Source: Kappaphycus alvarezii
Taxonomy: Eukaryota; Rhodophyta; Florideophyceae; Gigartinales; Solieriaceae
DNA: 64,000 nt
NCBI GenBank assembly: GCA_002205965.3
Contig: NADL03000523.1
Coordinates: 1,918,798 to 1,982,797 of the forward strand
Direction: 5' to 3'
Position numbers and translations under genes: made by a program. This document shows positions 20,971 through 33,879 of this stretch, piece after piece. The notes under the pieces are model-generated. The model was given only the letters and a program-made list of their open reading frames with translations, ran no database searches and had not been told where the DNA came from. Every line of letters begins with the position of its first letter. Within the stretch, counting starts at the first letter, position 1.

Positions 20971-23620
20971 TAGAAAGCTACTATTCTATTCATGAGCAAA
21001 AAGGATGATGCCCTACTGATTTGTGTGGACTACAGAGCTTTAAACTGGTATTGTAAAAAGACAGCTATCCCTTACCACGAATTGACGACATTTTCGACCA
21101 GCTTTAAGGAGTAAAGTTCTTCAGCAAAATTTATCTTAGATCTGGTTATCATTAGATTAGTCTACACGAAAATTTGATTCCATTTACCGCATTCAGAACT
21201 CGATACGGGCACTTGGAATTTATTGTTCTGCCGTTTGGACTCACCAATGCCCCAGAAACTTTCATGAACCTAATGAATGAAAAATTCAAGGATCAGTTCG
21301 ACTCATTTGTGATCGTCTATCTGTATGATATTCTCATCTACTGTAAGAAAGGGAAGTATCAATCGGATCATATTCGAACTGTACTCAAAATCGTCAGAAA
21401 AGAAACTTTGTTTGGCAAATTATCTAAATATGCTTTTGGAGTTACAGAAGTGGAGTACCTAGGACACACCATTCTCAAAGTGGTATTTCTGTTGATAAGT
21501 GCAGTCATGGAATGGCCGATACCAAAGAATAAGCAACAAATACATTTTTTTCTTGGCTTTGTGAATTATTAACGGAGATTCATAAAAGGCTATTCAATTT
21601 TTGCAAAACCTCTGACATAGTTGACGGAGAACATGATTTTCCAATGGAGCCGCACTCAAGATGATGCCTTCAAAGTACTCAAGCAAACACTTTGTAGCGC
21701 ACGGGTTCTCAGAAATTTCGACGCCACAATGCCTTTGTACGTAACAACAGATGCATCACAGTATGAAATTGGCACAGTGTCGGAACAGGAAGAATTAGGT
21801 TCTGAAAGTCCGGGCGCTTTTGCGTGCAGAACTCTTAATGATGCGGAACAAAGCTATGCGGCCCCTGAAAGGGAACTTTTGGCCATTGTAGGTTCCCTAA
21901 AGTGGTAGAGGTCCTACCGTTACGGTAATTTATTCACTATTCACTCGGAATACTATTCCCTAAGATACCTGTAAGCCCAAAAGAAATTTTCCCCGAGACA
22001 AGTGAGATGGCTGGAAAGATTAGTTAATATCGACTTCAAGATAATCCCCATCTCAGGAAAATCAAATGTAGTGGCGGACCCACTATCGAGGCAACCACAA
22101 GATGTACCGGTACCTGATCACCGGAACAATTCATTACTCCAATAAGTTATTACCAAGACATCCTCAGACTCCAATAAATTTTTGACCATATCATTCACGA
22201 GCACTGAATTAGTGGGGTTGGCGGAAAATTATGGTAGGGATGAGAACCTCAGGACCCATTATCAAGATCCTAAAGCCCCCTTTGAGCGTCGAGGGATGTT
22301 TTTAGTTATGAAGAAGAAGATCTTTGTACAAGAAGGAAATTTTAGAGTCAAGTTACCGCATGAATATCATTGCACGCCTAACACGGGACACCCAGGAATA
22401 AGCAAAACTATCAAAAGAATATCAACAAAATTTTATTGGAAAAATTTAAGATCTGATGTAATCAAATACGTACGTTACTGCCAATGCCACAGAACCAAAG
22501 CAACTAATCAGAGGCCCGCAGGTCTTTTATAACCACTAGAATCACCGAAAAACAAATGGACCCACATAACCATGGATTTCATCATACCTCTCGCAAAGTC
22601 GAGACGTGGAAACAACGGCGTGTTAACAGTCGTTGACATACTTTCTAAAATGATTAGAATAATGCCACCGAAACCAAACACAGATGCTCCTGAAACAGCT
22701 CTGTTGTTCAAGAATCACGTTTATCGAAATCATGGATTACCGGAAAGTATCACATGTGACCGAGATCCCATCTTCATGAGCAAGTTTTGGACATACAATT
22801 TGCTCTACTAGGAACAAAAATATCCCCTTCATCTACATACCACCCACAAACTGATGGAAAATCGAAGATAATGAACAGGAAAATAGAGGAAATGATCCGT
22901 TTTTTCTTTCGCTTCGACAAATCAGATTGGGATAATTACCCCGTAGGCTCGGAAGTTGCTTACAACTTCTCTGTGAATGTAACTACAACTTTCTCACCCT
23001 TTGTCCCCAATTATGGAATCTAACCACGAACAGTACCCTCGGAGGTTTTAGCGTCAGATAATCCAGCGGCGGCAGGTTTCCTAAAAGATATGCAGGAAGC
23101 ATTAAGGAAAGCCCAGAATCAGATCCGAAAATCCAATGAGTCCACCGCAAAGATATTTAAAGAAGAAACGAAGGCCGTCTTCATTCAAGACTGGTGGTAA
23201 GGTTTGGCTATCAACAAAGAACTTATCACTTGAAGATGCGGCTGGATCACGAAAACTGAACCCAGCGAATTGTGCTCCCTTTGAAAACAAAGAAGAGATT
23301 AACGGTGTGACGTACCGTCTACAGTTATCTCAACCGATGATTGACCGAGGAATACATAGTGAGTTCCACACAACCCTCTTGAGACCGTTCTTTGAAGATG
23401 AATTCAACCGAAAAGTTCCACCTCCGCCACCTGTCCAATTTTAAGATGGACATGAGAAATACGAAGCTGAATCTGTACTCGCTGATAAGAAAGAACGTGG
23501 AAAAAATAAATCCCTTGTCAAATAGAAGGGGTATAGAGATCACGAGAAAGCGTGGCTTCCCAAATCATACCTGAAATATTCCCAAGAACGTTTGAATAAG
23601 TACAAGCAGAACCTCGAGAA
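20971..23620 (+). pseudogene. Element E pol: RT, RNase H, integrase, chromodomain
   Basis: RT: LICVDYRALN, TRYGHLEFIVLPFGLTNAP and a ruined catalytic box (YLYDILIY in place of YLDD). RNase H: TTDASQ and ERELLAIV. Integrase: HHCC (H..GHPG ... CQCH), ITMDF, CDRDP and DGKSKIMNR. The chromodomain (23450-23620) reads YEAESVLADKKERGK, then KGYRDHEKAW in another frame. Stops at 20971, 21906, 21972 and 22530 lie at Trp or Gln positions of the family. Confidence 0.85.
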
Positions 23621-23652
23621 TCAGGGCGATTTTTCTCTGTAGGGCTGAGTGA

Positions 23653-24170
23653 TGTTGTATTTCACTCCACAGAGCTTACAGATTTACACCATTTCACTGC
23701 ATTTACTGTACTGTAGATTCAAACCACTGTTAGCCTGACAACCAGAGCTACTAGGCACTTTGCTGTCATTACACTTTCCTTGCAGTTGTGAAAACAGCGT
23801 TTGATACCATTGGTACACTTGGAATAGTTACAGGCGCGTTGAGCACTGGGATACTATATCATTGCTTTACCAATCAAAAGTCGCCTTGCTATTCCATGCC
23901 ACCTGGACCAATGTACTTCTTACATCTTGTCAGAGTATGTCACTCGTGCCGACTACAATTCTGAAACCGCTACTTACGATACCGTTAGGGCTGTTTTACG
24001 GGAAATCCTTTGAGTTCGCGACTGTTAGACTCTATTTTCCTGTAGTAAGTAGCTATCTACAGTTCTATATAAACCCTTGTTTGGAGCGGCCGGCTTAACC
24101 CAGCCAGCCTTAACCAAAGTTTCAACCACAGTTCTAACCATATCTGCTCGTGTGCGCTTACCACCACACA
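23653..24170 (+). repeat. Element E 3' LTR
   Basis: Near-identical to 16780-17295, ends CACCACACA, and is followed by the GGGGC target duplication. The purine tract before it is weak (GGGCTGAGTGA). Confidence 0.9.
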
Positions 24171-24175
24171 GGGGC

Positions 24176-24730
24176 TGAAATTGATAATCTTCTTCTTCGT
24201 CTGCTGCCGGAGGTAGTTATTAGCATCGATTGGTCCACAGGCGGCTAGTGGCAGGCCAGTTATAGGGCACGTACAGTTAATTTTGGGAATGAGGGCAGAG
24301 AGGCAAGGTGACGTCAAAATTTTGGTAAAGAGATAAGCAAGTGAGCTGATATGGTTTTTGATGGTAGGAATGATGGTTTCGCGACGGTTCTATAGCACTT
24401 TAAAAAGGGGCATGTCTTTTGGCAATTTTCATGGATTTAGCAAAAAATTGAAAGACGATGTCCCAGCGTCGAGTTTGCACAGCACCAGGACGATAATAAT
24501 GAGTCTGCTTGATAAAATTTCGGGTCTGAATTTGACAAACAAAATTCTGGATCCTAATTTGAAGGTTAAAGCTGGTCAAGAGTCAAAATATTTCTTTTTT
24601 TGAAAAGGAAAGCCGAAATACTCCGAGATAAACTGAATATGGAATCGTACAGTGAATTTGAAATCCTAGGTGAAAATGCGCCTTAGGATTTCGTTGTTGG
24701 AACAAAGTAGGTGGGAGTGGTATGTGGTAA
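24176..24730 (-). repeat. Old Gypsy-1 LTR, right part
   Basis: Continuation of 16530-16779 beyond element E. It has the N-terminal coding part of the acidic protein (24180-24317), the TATA-like box TTTAAAAA at 24399-24406, and the outer LTR block around 24640-24690 shared with 12080-12170. The outer edge is approximate. Confidence 0.65.
24180..24317 (-). pseudogene. LTR-encoded acidic protein, N-terminal fragment
   Basis: Begins MTSPCLSALIPK and shows the family block ANNYLRQQTKKKIINF. It is cut by the insertion of element E, and the acidic tract and C-terminus are not found on the other side of the insertion. Confidence 0.6.
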
Positions 24731-26099
24731 AAGACAGATTTAAATGATGTACATTGATACCTTTTTTGATTGTAGAAATGCTCCGTTATTCTTCCGGGCC
24801 TTTATATCCTCATACATGGTCTGAAATGCAGACTCATTTGACTCGCCTCCTTTGTACCACTCCAACTAAACCAACCTCGCTTATCCTGAGATGCAGCTTT
24901 ACGTCCATTCGTCATCAGGTCACAGAGCCTGGTCAATAGTTCGCCGCTTTCGGCGCCCGCTCCCGCCCCGTGCGACATGTCGTTGGGTGTCGGGCGGCCA
25001 CTTCCACCTATCTAGCAGGTTTCCCGAGGAGGTCGATAAGCCGCAATCGCTGCGATCTCGCTTTCACTATTTAGTCGATAACCATATTCACAGTGCCGGC
25101 AACTTCCTCCTCTGAAGCTTGTTATACGAAACAGCAATAGCCTACAAAAAGTGAGATGTTTCTTTATAACTGTATTCGTCAAGAATGGTCGTCCAAAAGA
25201 AACAGGTCCATACTCCTGTGGTACCGAGCACCCTGCACTTGCTATCTATTGACTGGAAGCTCAAATCCTCCAATTTGGAAGCTGCCAAATTTCAAACAAA
25301 ACCTGAAGGCTTCTATAGAAAGACGTCATGGCGCTAGAGTGTAGTTATTACCAGAGTTGTGACGGGTTGGAAAAAAGACTTGTACCAAGTAAAAGAAACA
25401 TAGAAAAAGAACAGTATGGATTTAGGAACGGACACTGGTGTATACAGAAAAACATTTAAAAGATAAGTACACATATTTCATTCGGAACAATTACCACAAA
25501 TTGGTCATGGACAAATCAAAATTAACATGTACCAGGGCCGTATAATAATTCAATTCTAACTGGGAAAGTGAACTTGAATTTTTACCACATATACCTGTTA
25601 TATTTCAAGTATGATTAAAGACGAAAAGTGTATTTGGACCAGACGGAAAGGCCTTGCGGTCTAGTTGCAACTATTGATATTTCATATCATTCAACCTGCG
25701 GTTCGATTCCGACATGTGCACGCTAAAACCACACTTAGAAGGTGTGGATCACAGAACACAAGGGGTTGTTGTTTTTAGTCTCTCTCTAGGCTGATAACAT
25801 GTCTAGGTTATACTTGGAGCTTTATCTTTTCCACCCTAGCACTGGGAATAGCTTGCATAGGAAAAATTTCGCTAGGCGACGACTATTTTCTATGTTTCAT
25901 CCATTGAATTCAATTGCCAATCATCAATACCGGGAACTATACAATAGGAATTTCTCTGGTGGCCTACCCAAATGTTTCTTTATTCTTCTTTCAAATAACA
26001 GACTAATTAATCCTCTTCACTACCCAGCAAAAAGTCGCTAAAATCTTGGACGGATCTAATTCTTTCCTTTCTATCGATAAAAGCAGGATAGTTTATTGC
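24731..26099. other. No gene recognised; tRNA-like B box
   Basis: 24900-25110 is more GC-rich than its surroundings but has no recognisable product. Around 25649-25722 the + strand carries GCGGTCTAGTTGC and GGTTCGATTCC, A- and B-box-like, at tRNA spacing. The stems pair poorly, so it is at best a tRNA relic or SINE head. Confidence 0.3.
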
Positions 26100-27720
26100 G
26101 ATAGTAATCACGCTGTTATTTGATGCCGTTGAAATAATATTTGAAGAGAGGACTGCAAAATCTCCCAGCTAGCCATACCAAAAACTTGCTCTTTTTCAAG
26201 CTCAGTACCATAAATACCCCAAAACGCCACAAAGTATCGCAATTGTAAGAAAAAAGAATCCCTAACTCGAAACCACTTAGGTTTTTTGTCTTATTCTGAC
26301 CAACTTTTTATTCTAAGCATTATCAGTTTGTCTCTCACTAGGTCAAGCATGTGTCTTAACTCAGCTTTTGACTCGATATCTACAAAAGAATCCTCAACAG
26401 TGTCATCTTCTGCAACCTCATTTGGCTCTCGCGAAAAGAAAGCTGAAACTTCGCTTTATCTCGTTGATTTCTTCTCGGGCTCAACAAAAGTGTAGTTATT
26501 ACCTCTTCGTCATGTTCCTTTGACATTTTCCCACGATTGCACGTGTCAAACTTGTGCAATATCATCAAATTGGACTACATTTTTTCATGGCAGGATCAAA
26601 CACAACAGATATATAGTGGTGAGTATATATGCCATGTAAATATTAAACATTAGAGATAGGGATCAGTAGCTCATGGAATGTTTCGCAAACTGCAGAGGAC
26701 TTCTTCGACTTCAACATTGCAATTTGTGCATCAATGTCATCAATTGGAAGAGGAAGGACTGCTTGGCAGTTTTTTTGAGTTCTTCGTACACAGAAGCAAA
26801 TTACTTGATCGTATCACTAACTGAACAAAACGTTTTCTGGCTTTTCAAATCAATAAAAACGGGAATTGATAGCAGATGAACCACGCATTTAACTATAAAT
26901 CAAGTTTTTTCTATCGGAACAGTTTTCCTTAGATCGATATTTTGGTGAGAACCAAAACACTTTGCCTTAACATCTTTGTATTTCATCATCATCGTCATCA
27001 TTGCAATTAAGCTCATATGTCTCATCTTGACAGGTGAATGAGTCAGTCGTTCTGGCTTCCCTTCTTTCTTCCGGGCCTCACACTGCGCTTTTCTTCCCTT
27101 TGCCGACTTTTTCGTCCAGGTAATACACCTTTGAAGTGACTTTCAAATTGCAGTGATTGATTATAAGGAAAAACATTGTGTTCTCCACTGTACATTGCTG
27201 CGTTGCGTTTACTTAAAACGACATGCGCAAAGCAGGTAACACTAAGCATCCATTGGTATCTGCAGCTTAGGACGAAGATATATCACGTAAAGCGCCAGTA
27301 AAACTTTCGATATTGGCAGCATGATCTTTCACACAAGCAATGAATTTGTTTGCAAGTTGGTATTTCTCCAATTGATCGAAAAGCATAATACTAAACTCCT
27401 GACCACTCCTATTTTCATAATCAATAGGAACTAGATAAATTTGCACTTGCTCATAGCTCTTATTATCTCCATTCGCAATTAGGTCAAAAATACATTTACA
27501 GCCTCCGCTCATACAAAGGTCAAATGATATATACACTGATTCCAGGGAAGAATGCCTCAACATTTCCACATTACCTTCAACTCATTTTTTACACGATGAT
27601 TGAAGAGTTTCCTGTTTGAAATAGACACTCTGGAAAGTATTCTGTGGACAAATCGAAGGAAGTCTGGATGCTCAACAAACGAAAATGGTAAAGCAGCTTG
27701 GGTTGCCATAAGCACGACAT
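26100..27720 (-). pseudogene. hAT-family transposase, decayed
   Basis: The clearest part is 27720-27267. One frame reads ALPFSFVEHPDFLRFVHRIL; after a frameshift near 27575 it continues ISFDLCMSGG, the YLVPIDY segment, FDQLEKYQLANK and CVKDHAANIESFTGAL, matching the hAT catalytic core order. Further down the - strand, CFAHVV (near 27230) and FDPAMKKC (near 26590) resemble the conserved C-AH and DPR-K landmarks, and a weak dimerisation-like end lies near 26100-26200. Many stops and frameshifts. Terminal repeats and an 8-bp target duplication were not found. hAT transposases move DNA by cut and paste. Confidence 0.72.
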
Positions 27721-27730
27721 TTCTGCTGAT

Positions 27731-27979
27731 TTATTTAGTTGAAATAAATGATGGGCTGTACGTTTCATTTATCATGAGCATTGCTTGGATTTTTTTCTGT
27801 TTCTTCCTTGCACGCCTTTTAGTTTCGTAGTTTGCTGCTTCGAGCTCCTTCCCCGATACTGGAAGATGATTCTTTACGTGGCGGCGAAAAGAGTTTTTCC
27901 TTGCATTTTTCTGAACGTTAGCGTTCCGTTTCTTTCTCTTTTGTTTGCAGCTGTCGCTGCGTTTATGTTTGGAGGGCAA
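27731..27979 (-). CDS. Basic ORF upstream of the hAT transposase
   Basis: 82-residue frame, very rich in Lys and Arg (KRRARKKQKKIQ, SCKQKRKKRNANVQKNARKN), which could be a nuclear localisation or DNA-binding segment. It lies just upstream of the hAT core on the same strand and may be its N-terminal remnant. No BED finger is recognisable. It could equally be chance. Confidence 0.25.
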   Translation of the reverse strand: MPSKHKRSDSCKQKRKKRNANVQKNARKNSFRRHVKNHLPVSGKELEAANYETKRRARKKQKKIQAMLMINETYSPSFISTK

Positions 27980-28259
27980 AAAAGGAACGCATACTGAGAG
28001 ATACGGATAGACTTGTAAAAAAACCCATAGAACCGCTTTCTTCCCGTTTCTCTAGTTTGATTTTCACGTGTCGCTAGCGATGTTCAAAATTTTTTGTTCT
28101 TTTGATGGTTGAGGTCGATCTTGAACCGCATCATTCTCTGTTTCCTCTTGTTTTATCGAAATGGTTGATTCGTTGTCTGCAAAAGAACCTTCGACATCTT
28201 TCGGTTGCAGACGTTTTTCAGATTTTGATGGTGTCACGTGGAAAGGAAATCTACTTTTA

Positions 28260-29339
28260 TTAAATCTTGCGAAATTATAAGTTGCAACAAGGACATTATT
28301 TTTTCCAGTTTTTCCAAGGACATGATGGACGGGGTTTCACCCATGACTACCTACGATGGTACGTGTGTAGTTTATCAATTGGCTGGTATATAAGGAAATT
28401 TAAAAGTTAGGTGCCTGGGCATTTGGAAAGTTGATTTTGACGTACTGGAGTACAATAACAGTACCAGAACGATAAAATCAGGGAACAATTACATGTGACA
28501 TGGAAGCCGCTCAATTTCATACAACCCCGAACACGTCCATGGGTAGACATTAAGGCCCGAGAGAGGGTTTATGACGACCGCGGAGATTAAATTTAGCCTG
28601 CAGTAAATAAAAGGAAATGTAGCCAAACGATTGTGGGTCCCTACTTGTTACACGGCCTGGTAGTATACTCAACCCTTGCGACTGTATACGCAGCTAACAA
28701 ACAAATTTTCCAACCACACCCTCATCAATAAAAACCCTGTTTACCACTCTAGACTAGACTTGGGCTTGATTTAATACCAATTGTACAGTTTAATTTCAAG
28801 GTAGATATTTATATGCAATCCTCCAAACCAATATAGTGAAAATGAAAACCAAAACTTCCTTTAAATACATATCTCAAATAAAGTACCTCAAATTTTCCTT
28901 GAAAAACCCAAGATCTTATATAGTATGGGCTCTTAGAGCATTTCTATATCAATCGTACCCTTTATCACCTGAAAATTCTGATCCGTTGCATGAAGAGGAA
29001 TCATTAATCAAAAAAAATAATCACCGCCCTCAGCTTACCTTACAGTCGGAATCTGAGGGGAAGCCGAAGCCTCTAAACGGCTATAGTAGGACGATTTACA
29101 ACTTTGGATAAGATAAACTCAGTCTTTTGCCCATTTTTCTCTTTGCTTCCCCAGTCAGCCTCCTTCTCTTCCTCTTTAGATTCATCTACAATATTATGAC
29201 AAAGACAATCTCTAAAACGTTCCTGGCCGTTTCTGTTGCGATGAATTTCTACTGGTCTTGCTGATGACAGTGATGTGTTTCAAGCATGTGTTCACAGAAA
29301 TACACTAAAACAGAGGGCCAAATATGAGTATCATACCTG
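28260..29339. other. No gene recognised
   Basis: AT-rich sequence. The 91-residue frame at 28836-29111 (+) has no recognisable features and I do not call it a gene. Confidence 0.4.
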
Positions 29340-30088
29340 AATTTGCAAGATAATTCTAAATTTGGCTGAAAGTAGTCATCGAATTCACCGGCCTGTGATG
29401 AGTCGGTGCTAGACTACTAACGCATTTTAGTCTTCTGCTTGCCTCGTTCAGGACAGTGAATTGTATCAAATAGGTACAGATAGAATAATTTGTCCGAATG
29501 GGAGACCGAATTTGAGTAACGTAGCTGAATTTGCAAGATATTTTCAATTTGGTTGAGAGTGACAAATTCATGGTTTGGTAAATTTAATTTATGAAACGCT
29601 GGAAATAACTACTGTCAGTTAATGCAATAGTTCTGAGAGATACTAAGTGCGATTCTGAAAATTTTATGTATTGGTCACATCATTTCTATTCTGCCTGGTA
29701 GTTTGGGGCGAATTGTACGGTATGGCACTGATATATGCACCTAGAAAAATATCTTCGCTCCGGTCACTTTTGTCCATAGGTTTCACTCAGAAGCTTTGAA
29801 GGTGAAAAATATGTTTTTTGACAATTTGGGGGTAGTCAAAAATTGAAAAGTCTATAGATACTGAGTAAGTCGCTTTCTCTAGGACGTACTTAGCAAATTG
29901 GAAGACAACTTCACAGACATAAACAAATAGTTCAGATGTTAAAAGTCAACTTCAGCCGCAAGAAGCGTTTCTTCTACGTTAGCCACTGACCATAAATGAT
30001 AAAGCCTTTACTTTGTAAGCTTACTTGTAGCCTGCTGAACATCCCTTCTTATCCACCTCTTCTTGTCCCCACAAATATACTCTGGTAC
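29340..30088 (+). repeat. Old short-subtype Gypsy-1 LTR, left part (split by copia F)
   Basis: Diverged match in sense orientation to 36340-37059. It has the GAATTTGCAAGATAT block (appearing twice, near 29340 and 29530), GTCTATAG at the TATA region, GGAAGACAACTTCA, and ACTTGTAGCC near the R/U5 side. The copia element interrupts it, and the last part resumes at 35844. Confidence 0.65.
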
Positions 30089-30538
30089 TGTAGAATTTGA
30101 TCATGAATTCAATTCCCTTTCAGTTTGTGCATGCATGAATGGATGACAAATCAGCTCAGTAATTTATGGACGCCGTCGTACGGTACACTGAGGTGGTATT
30201 TGTAAGGAAACCGCCCAGATTAGTTGAGATGATGGGCGGTGGAAGAAGAACACAAGAAGTAAAAGAAACACAAAACCAAACTTTTCATCCCCAAAAAGTA
30301 CTAATCCTAGCTTGCAAAGGCTGGTCCGGGCATTGCCGAAGACCGGAGACGGTAAGGCTATCCCGCTAAAGCTCTAATTTGACCCGTGCTAGACCCTTGC
30401 AGCGCTTTTGGCGCATTCAGCTTCATCAGACGTACGCTCGTGACGAGAAACAGCCCACACGTGGCTTTCCACACACCGGAGGGCCGCTCGCTTCCGCGTG
30501 TACTGCTTATTGCTCAATCCGATTGACCATTTTCGACA
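30089..30538 (+). repeat. Element F 5' LTR
   Basis: 450 bp, starts TGTAGAATTTGATC and ends TTTTCGACA. Aligns with 35397-35843 throughout. Confidence 0.88.
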
Positions 30539-30609
30539 GTTATACCTGTCCGCAGCTGCACAGTCGAGAGTCAATATAACTACTCGAAATGGCTCGAATT
30601 GACGATTAG

Positions 30610-32188
30610 GTGGAGTTTCAAACACCAGGCGCTGCTGCTGCAGCACAACACGAAGAGGAAAAAAGGGAAACAAATGGCGGCGCAAGATTCCAAGGTGATG
30701 ATGACAATTTGGGAGACCCGAAGCCATCGCGGCCTAATGCAACCCAAGATGAAATCAAGACATACAAGAGGTGCGTGGAGGAATATTCTGAAGAGATTCT
30801 GAATTGTTTGAAAGAATCAAATGCTCGTAGTAGAGATCTTTGATTCGAGTTCACCTGCACTTTCAAGTTGATAAAGATTTGGGCTATGAACACATCTTAA
30901 CAGCTGAAATGGGTACGTTTTTGGTCGACAAGGGCGCTTTTGTGACACAAAAGCAAGGTTATCCCAAATGGAAGTCACTGCGAGACTTTATTAAGGCTAT
31001 TGAATTAAACCTAGTGATGCAATTGACGCAATTATTGACAACCACAGTGCCGATGGTAACAAATATGAATCGAGTACAAAAGATCTTCCTGAGAGCCATG
31101 GCAACGGGCAATCCGAGCGCAGTAATAATTACGCTACCGTTGACCATGCAGATACCGATGCCAAAAACCAAAGACTTAGTTTTTCAGTGCGAAACACAAA
31201 TGACTCAAGTTACAATCCTAGTCGAAGCCGTGGAATTTAATCCTTGATGAAGGCATATATAAGCCGCCACAAGTTTTTTGGAACATTCGCAGAGGACCTT
31301 AATGGAGTAATTAAGGAGTACGAAACTCTTTGTGCGCTTTGCGAGCTGAATGGTGACGAAATGGCAAGGGGATTTCCGTTGATGTTGAGTGGATCCTCAT
31401 TCTCACATTACACAAGAAAGTATTCAAATCGTAATATTGAGCATGAACAGTTGATTGATGAATTCAGAGCTCGGTACACTAGCGAAGAATAGCACTATCG
31501 ACTATTGCTGTCATGGCAAAATCCTTCCTTATCGAAGGCTTTTCGGAGTACCTCGGAAAGAAGCGAGGTGGAAGTGTCCCACGATATCGCTAACGAACTG
31601 ACCAAAGTATAGCATCAGCTACATAGCGCATACCGTGACCCTAGGTTTTTGAGAGATCAACTGCTATTTGCTGCAGATTTGCCCCAGTTGCGGAGATCTC
31701 TGGTGGAGAAGATCCCAGCAGCACCTCAAGAGGCCATGAAACGTACCGAAACCCTGCTGTCATCTGAACCCAATTCTGCTGGCACCCATTGCTTGGAGGT
31801 AGATCAAGTCCATTACGGTTTGGGACAGAGATACGGGGGAGAAGCTTGCAAGAATCTGAGACGCACTGCTAGAAAGGGTGAGTACAAGCGAGGCATCCGT
31901 AACAAGCTGGCGTCACACAAAGGATGCTGGTGCTGTGGCAAGAACCATCGAGCAAGAGATCATTACAGTGCAGAGGAAACTATAAGCACCATTAAACGCA
32001 TCAAGAAGGACAAACCATCTGCCCTGTTCACGTCTGATGACATTGAAGATTTTCAGTACGCTTACACTACCGTTCCGGAGAGAGATGATGAAGTGATTTC
32101 AGAGGATGGCGATGGGAAGCCCGAAATGAAATTCCTGAATGATGAGGATAATATCAGTAAAGATAATGAGATCTACCTAACAAACTGA
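30610..32188 (+). pseudogene. Element F gag with zinc knuckle
   Basis: Split over several frames (30610-30843, 30840-31247, 31244-31492, 31649-32188). The third part has a copia Gag-like segment (FFGTFAEDLNGVIKEYETLC and LIDEFRARYTSE). The fourth ends with a knuckle CWCCGKNHRARDH (near 31927-31965). It should form the particle and bind the RNA. A protease is expected between here and the integrase; FDGIIFDTAANRKS near 32280-32330 is the likely active-site region (DTAA for DTGA). Confidence 0.7.
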
Positions 32189-32679
32189 TCTTTCTCACAC
32201 GGACTTACTTTCGCTCTAGACCTTCAGTCTGAAATCAACTCTATGCATGCAGCCCTCTCTGTTGGTGAAACAACAAAGTTTGATGGAATTATATTTGACA
32301 CTGCCGCAAATCGAAAGTCCGCTATGTGTATTGATCAGTAGCGCGCTTATTGCCGCGAGTTCATGATGCCCGTGAAAATTGACAAAAATGACGATCGCCT
32401 CCTTAGAGGCATTGGCGGCATGGGACACGGTACAGGAAGCGCATGATAGTGATTCCGTTTAAGGACCTCGGGATTGTTTTCGACGTCAAATTTAAAATCT
32501 TGCGCGATAGATGCCCCAACGTACTCAGCATGAAGGGCATGAAATAGAACGGTTTTGAAATAAGTGTCCAAAACAAAAACGCGTTATACAAACATAAGCT
32601 AACGCCACTGGTATTTGAATACTACTTCCTAAAACACAGGCGGTCTAGGAACCACATGGCATATGTTTTGTACACCGAT

Positions 32680-33500
32680 TCTGAACTTAAGAAGCTACAG
32701 CGTGTATTCGGCCACCCTTCAGTCACAGAGTTATACAAACTACTGAAAAGAGCAAGATAAGATAAATGCAGCACCACTATGGGATCAACTTTAGAAGAAA
32801 TCACGCGCAATTGTAATACATGCATTCGTATCCCTTCTAAACGGAAAAGGTTCAAAATATGGACTTGTACAGAGGATTTACGGTTCTATCACATCCTGAC
32901 AGTTGACATCCTCCACATTGCCGGCAAGCGTACTCTTCATGCAGTTGATAAAGCAGGTCACTGCAATGCTGCTATTCTCATGAAGAAAGAGACTGCCGGG
33001 GAGACCTGGAAGTGCCTTTTGCGTTGCTGGTCACTTGTTTACTCGGGACCACCCGACTATTTACGGATCGATCAAGGATCGAACCTTGCTGCAAAAAAAT
33101 TCCAGGGCTCTGGAGATGTCGATGGCATACAAGTTTTGAAAGCATCGATTTATTCTCCTAATACGATTTCACACGTAGAACGCTACCATCACCCCCTAAA
33201 GGTGCCGTTTGAGAAAATAAGGTATTCGCTCCCTAATTCTGAGTCTGATAGTGACTGCTTGTAGCTTGCAGTTAAGATTGTAAATGATACAGTAGGTCCC
33301 GAAGGACTCTGTCCTACTCTGTTGGTCTATCGTGTGCTCCCTCGTCCACTACGCTGTACAACGGCGGAAACGCAGATACAAACGGCTATTGCTATTGATG
33401 CTGCGACCAACGCAGTCCGAAAGGAGCAAACAAAGCGAAAACTGGCATTTGCAATGGGGCACCTAGTTGACCCAAAGGCTGGTAAACAGGAAGCTGAACT
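32680..33500 (+). pseudogene. Element F integrase
   Basis: HHCC region (FGHPSVTELYKLL ... CNTCIRIP), then the catalytic core: LTVDILHI, YLRIDQGSN and HVERYHHPLK (Glu), followed by the copia-type segment YRVLPRPLRCT ... AIDAATNAV ... KEQTKRKLAFA. Stops at 32758 and 33262 break it. Confidence 0.78.
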
Positions 33501-33879
33501 TCAATAACTCCAAGCCGGCGCACCAGTCTCAGTATGCAGCCAAGTCTCGAATAAATGGGAATGATCTTTTCCATTTTTCAACATTGATGGAAGCACATTA
33601 GTTGTTCAATTACTGCATGGTCGACGCATATTTCGCTCTACAGCTGTTAAAAGCACAATGGGCCAAATTCCAATGGATAACTGGAGCTATGAAGTGGCCT
33701 CCGACTTGGATAAAAACTTGAAGCTGGAAAATAAGCCTGATGACTATGATTATAGATCACAGAACGATTTATCGAAGAGTTCATGTAAATCGCCCTTGCT
33801 ACAAGGGAGCAGTTTAGTGATCGAACAAGGTGACTCTGTGCTTGTCACTCGCTGCGAAGATGGAAAGGTTTTTTAGAGC

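Larger units (their letters stand above)
16780..24170 (+). mobile_element. Element E, chromodomain Ty3/gypsy retrotransposon
   Basis: Bounded by two LTRs (16780-17295 and 23653-24170) and a perfect 5-bp target duplication GGGGC (16775-16779 and 24171-24175). A PBS-like TGGTAGCATCGC lies at 17301. The interior has an unusual 1.8-kb leader, then gag, protease, RT, RNase H, integrase and a chromodomain, all interrupted by stops and frameshifts. It is inserted inside an older Gypsy-1 LTR. The LTRs differ at only about five positions over their first 500 bases. Confidence 0.92.

Noticed and set aside
28836..29111. 91-codon open frame (+)
   Set aside because: No domain, signal or similar copy in the window; AT-rich context.
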